Positions 63,102 to 64,000 of a DNA stretch of 64,000 nucleotides are shown one piece after another (positions within the stretch are counted from its first letter, which is position 1; each line of letters starts with the position of its first letter). The notes under the pieces are model-generated. The model saw nothing but the letters and a program-made list of their open reading frames with translations, did no database searches and was not told the origin of the DNA. Source of the stretch: Agelaius tricolor (lineage: Eukaryota > Chordata > Aves > Passeriformes > Icteridae). The position numbers were made by a program, and so were the translations under genes. The stretch is taken from assembly GCA_023055355.1 (NCBI GenBank), contig JALJCS010000034.1:3238001-3302000 (forward strand), in the 5' to 3' direction.

Positions 63102-63256
63102 GGACTGAGGAGGAGGATGAGGGTGATGACCTGCTGCTGAGATCTGTGGATGAGTTCTGGTGGTTTCCCCACATGTGGAGTCACATGCAGCCACACCTCT
63201 TCCACAATGAGTCCTCACTGGTGGAGCAGATGATCCTCAACAAAAAATTTGCCTTA
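63102..63256 (+). CDS. NDST3: NDST3 coding exon 4 (end of codon 357 to residue 408)
   Basis: A 155-base exon between acceptor CCCTCTGCAG and donor TTA|GTGAGT. It completes Gly357 and encodes [20 protein letters not shown] followed by [13 protein letters not shown] and ends NKKFAL, the classic NDST signature; it finishes in phase 0 at Leu408. The histidines in H380-xxx-H384-xxx-H388 match the conserved cluster that, together with the DIDD motif of exon 2, is thought to hold the deacetylase metal site (family knowledge). A sequon occurs at N392 (NES). The acidic run EEEDEGDD is typical of the NDST loop. Coding continues beyond the window; the rest of an approximately 870-residue protein is not seen. 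Confidence 0.95.
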
Positions 63257-64000
63257 GTGAGTTATATTTCTGCATTTTTTATTTAATTTAGGTACTCCGA
63301 AACCATTATTCTGTATAGACTAGGAAAAAAACCCCACGTTTCCGAAAGAATAAATACTCCATTGAAAGGTATCAAATGACTTTGTGAAACCACTGGATGT
63401 TAGGGTTAGGTAAGTGCGCCACATTTTCAAAGATGCAGTTCTGCAGTGATACCCAATAACATCTCATATATTCTCTTTGCATCAACTTTATGTAAACTTG
63501 TTTTGAAAAGCATTGCCTTTACTAATTATTTATTCACAGCAAAGCTCTGAATCAAAATGTTTCAGTGCGAATATAAGAAAAAAATCAAAACAAATGTTAG
63601 GTCTGAGGATATTGGAGAAACAGATCACAGTTAAATTCATACAATAAACAAAAATTGCCATATATAAGACATGTTATTTGTCTGAAGAGGGGGTCTGGTG
63701 TTAAGACCTAATGGTATCAAAATATCTCAGCAGACATAACTTGTTTACTGAACTGCATTTGCTCTTACAACAGCCTAATTTTACCTCTTCCTTTTCGAAA
63801 TCCACTGGTTGCTCTTTAGCTGGGAGGTGATGGCTTTGTTCCTGCAAGGAGCAGGGGGATTTGAAATAGCAGAACAACAAAGAATGCTCTTAATGGTCAT
63901 GTGTCAGTGAGTGTAGGAGAAAAAGATAGACCTGACTATCAGCCAATTAAAGTTTGTATTTGAAATCTTGGCTTTTAAGTGAGACACATGCTTTCTTTCA
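63257..64000 (+). other. NDST3: NDST3 intron 4, 5' part
   Basis: The intron opens with the donor GTGAGTTA and runs to the right edge of the window. It is AT-rich and contains no frame, repeat or RNA gene that I recognise. The next expected coding sequence (starting with the family's EHGIP block) does not occur before position 64000. Confidence 0.85.

Noticed and set aside
44717..63256. Assignment to NDST4 instead of NDST3
   Set aside because: The N-terminus ([15 protein letters not shown]) and the residues around the first luminal segment fit NDST3; NDST4 begins differently (MNLIVKLRR).
1..64000. CRISPR arrays, bacterial operons, tRNA or rRNA genes
   Set aside because: None seen; the intron-split gene and the CR1/LTR repeats show vertebrate nuclear DNA, and I recognised no tRNA A/B boxes in a cloverleaf context.

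Overview
This window looks like vertebrate nuclear DNA, most likely from a bird. Almost all of it is non-coding. The interspersed repeats I can recognise are CR1 LINE 3' fragments and solo retroviral LTRs, at low density, which is the usual avian pattern; I saw no mammalian Alu, L1 or B1 elements. The only protein-coding gene I can support is the 5' part of NDST3, on the plus strand. NDST3 is the heparan sulfate N-deacetylase/N-sulfotransferase 3, a Golgi enzyme that converts GlcNAc to GlcNS in growing heparan sulfate chains.

Layout. Positions 1 to about 37.7 kb are AT-rich intergenic DNA with no supported gene. This stretch holds a 604-bp solo LTR (1060-1663, antisense) flanked by a perfect 6-bp target-site duplication, a short CpG-enriched segment (about 8.1-8.4 kb), a minus-oriented CR1 fragment (27.6-27.85 kb) and a possible conserved regulatory stretch (35.0-35.95 kb). 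A strong CpG island (about 37.82-38.47 kb) follows a 17-T tract and is the probable NDST3 promoter and non-coding first exon; a good splice donor follows position 38205. A proposed intron 1 of about 6.4 kb leads to exon 2 (44571-45697), which carries the initiator ATG at 44717 and encodes residues 1-327. Intron 2 (16.7 kb) contains an old CR1 piece, a second solo LTR nested inside a CR1 (55.7-56.2 kb), a GC-rich patch and a homeodomain-motif-rich stretch (57.5-57.9 kb). Exon 3 (62438-62525) and exon 4 (63102-63256) add residues 328-408. Intron 4 then runs off the right edge. The rest of the N-deacetylase domain and the whole sulfotransferase domain lie outside the window.

The three coding segments join with compatible phases (0, then 1, then 0) at GT-AG junctions with no stop or frameshift, so the gene appears intact. 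The probable spliced leader contains up to four short upstream ORFs. The most informative structural finding is the LTR-in-CR1 nesting, where the pre-insertion CR1 can be read across the duplicated target site. I found no evidence of an undescribed biological system; this is an ordinary vertebrate locus with some well-resolved repeat history and candidate regulatory DNA.
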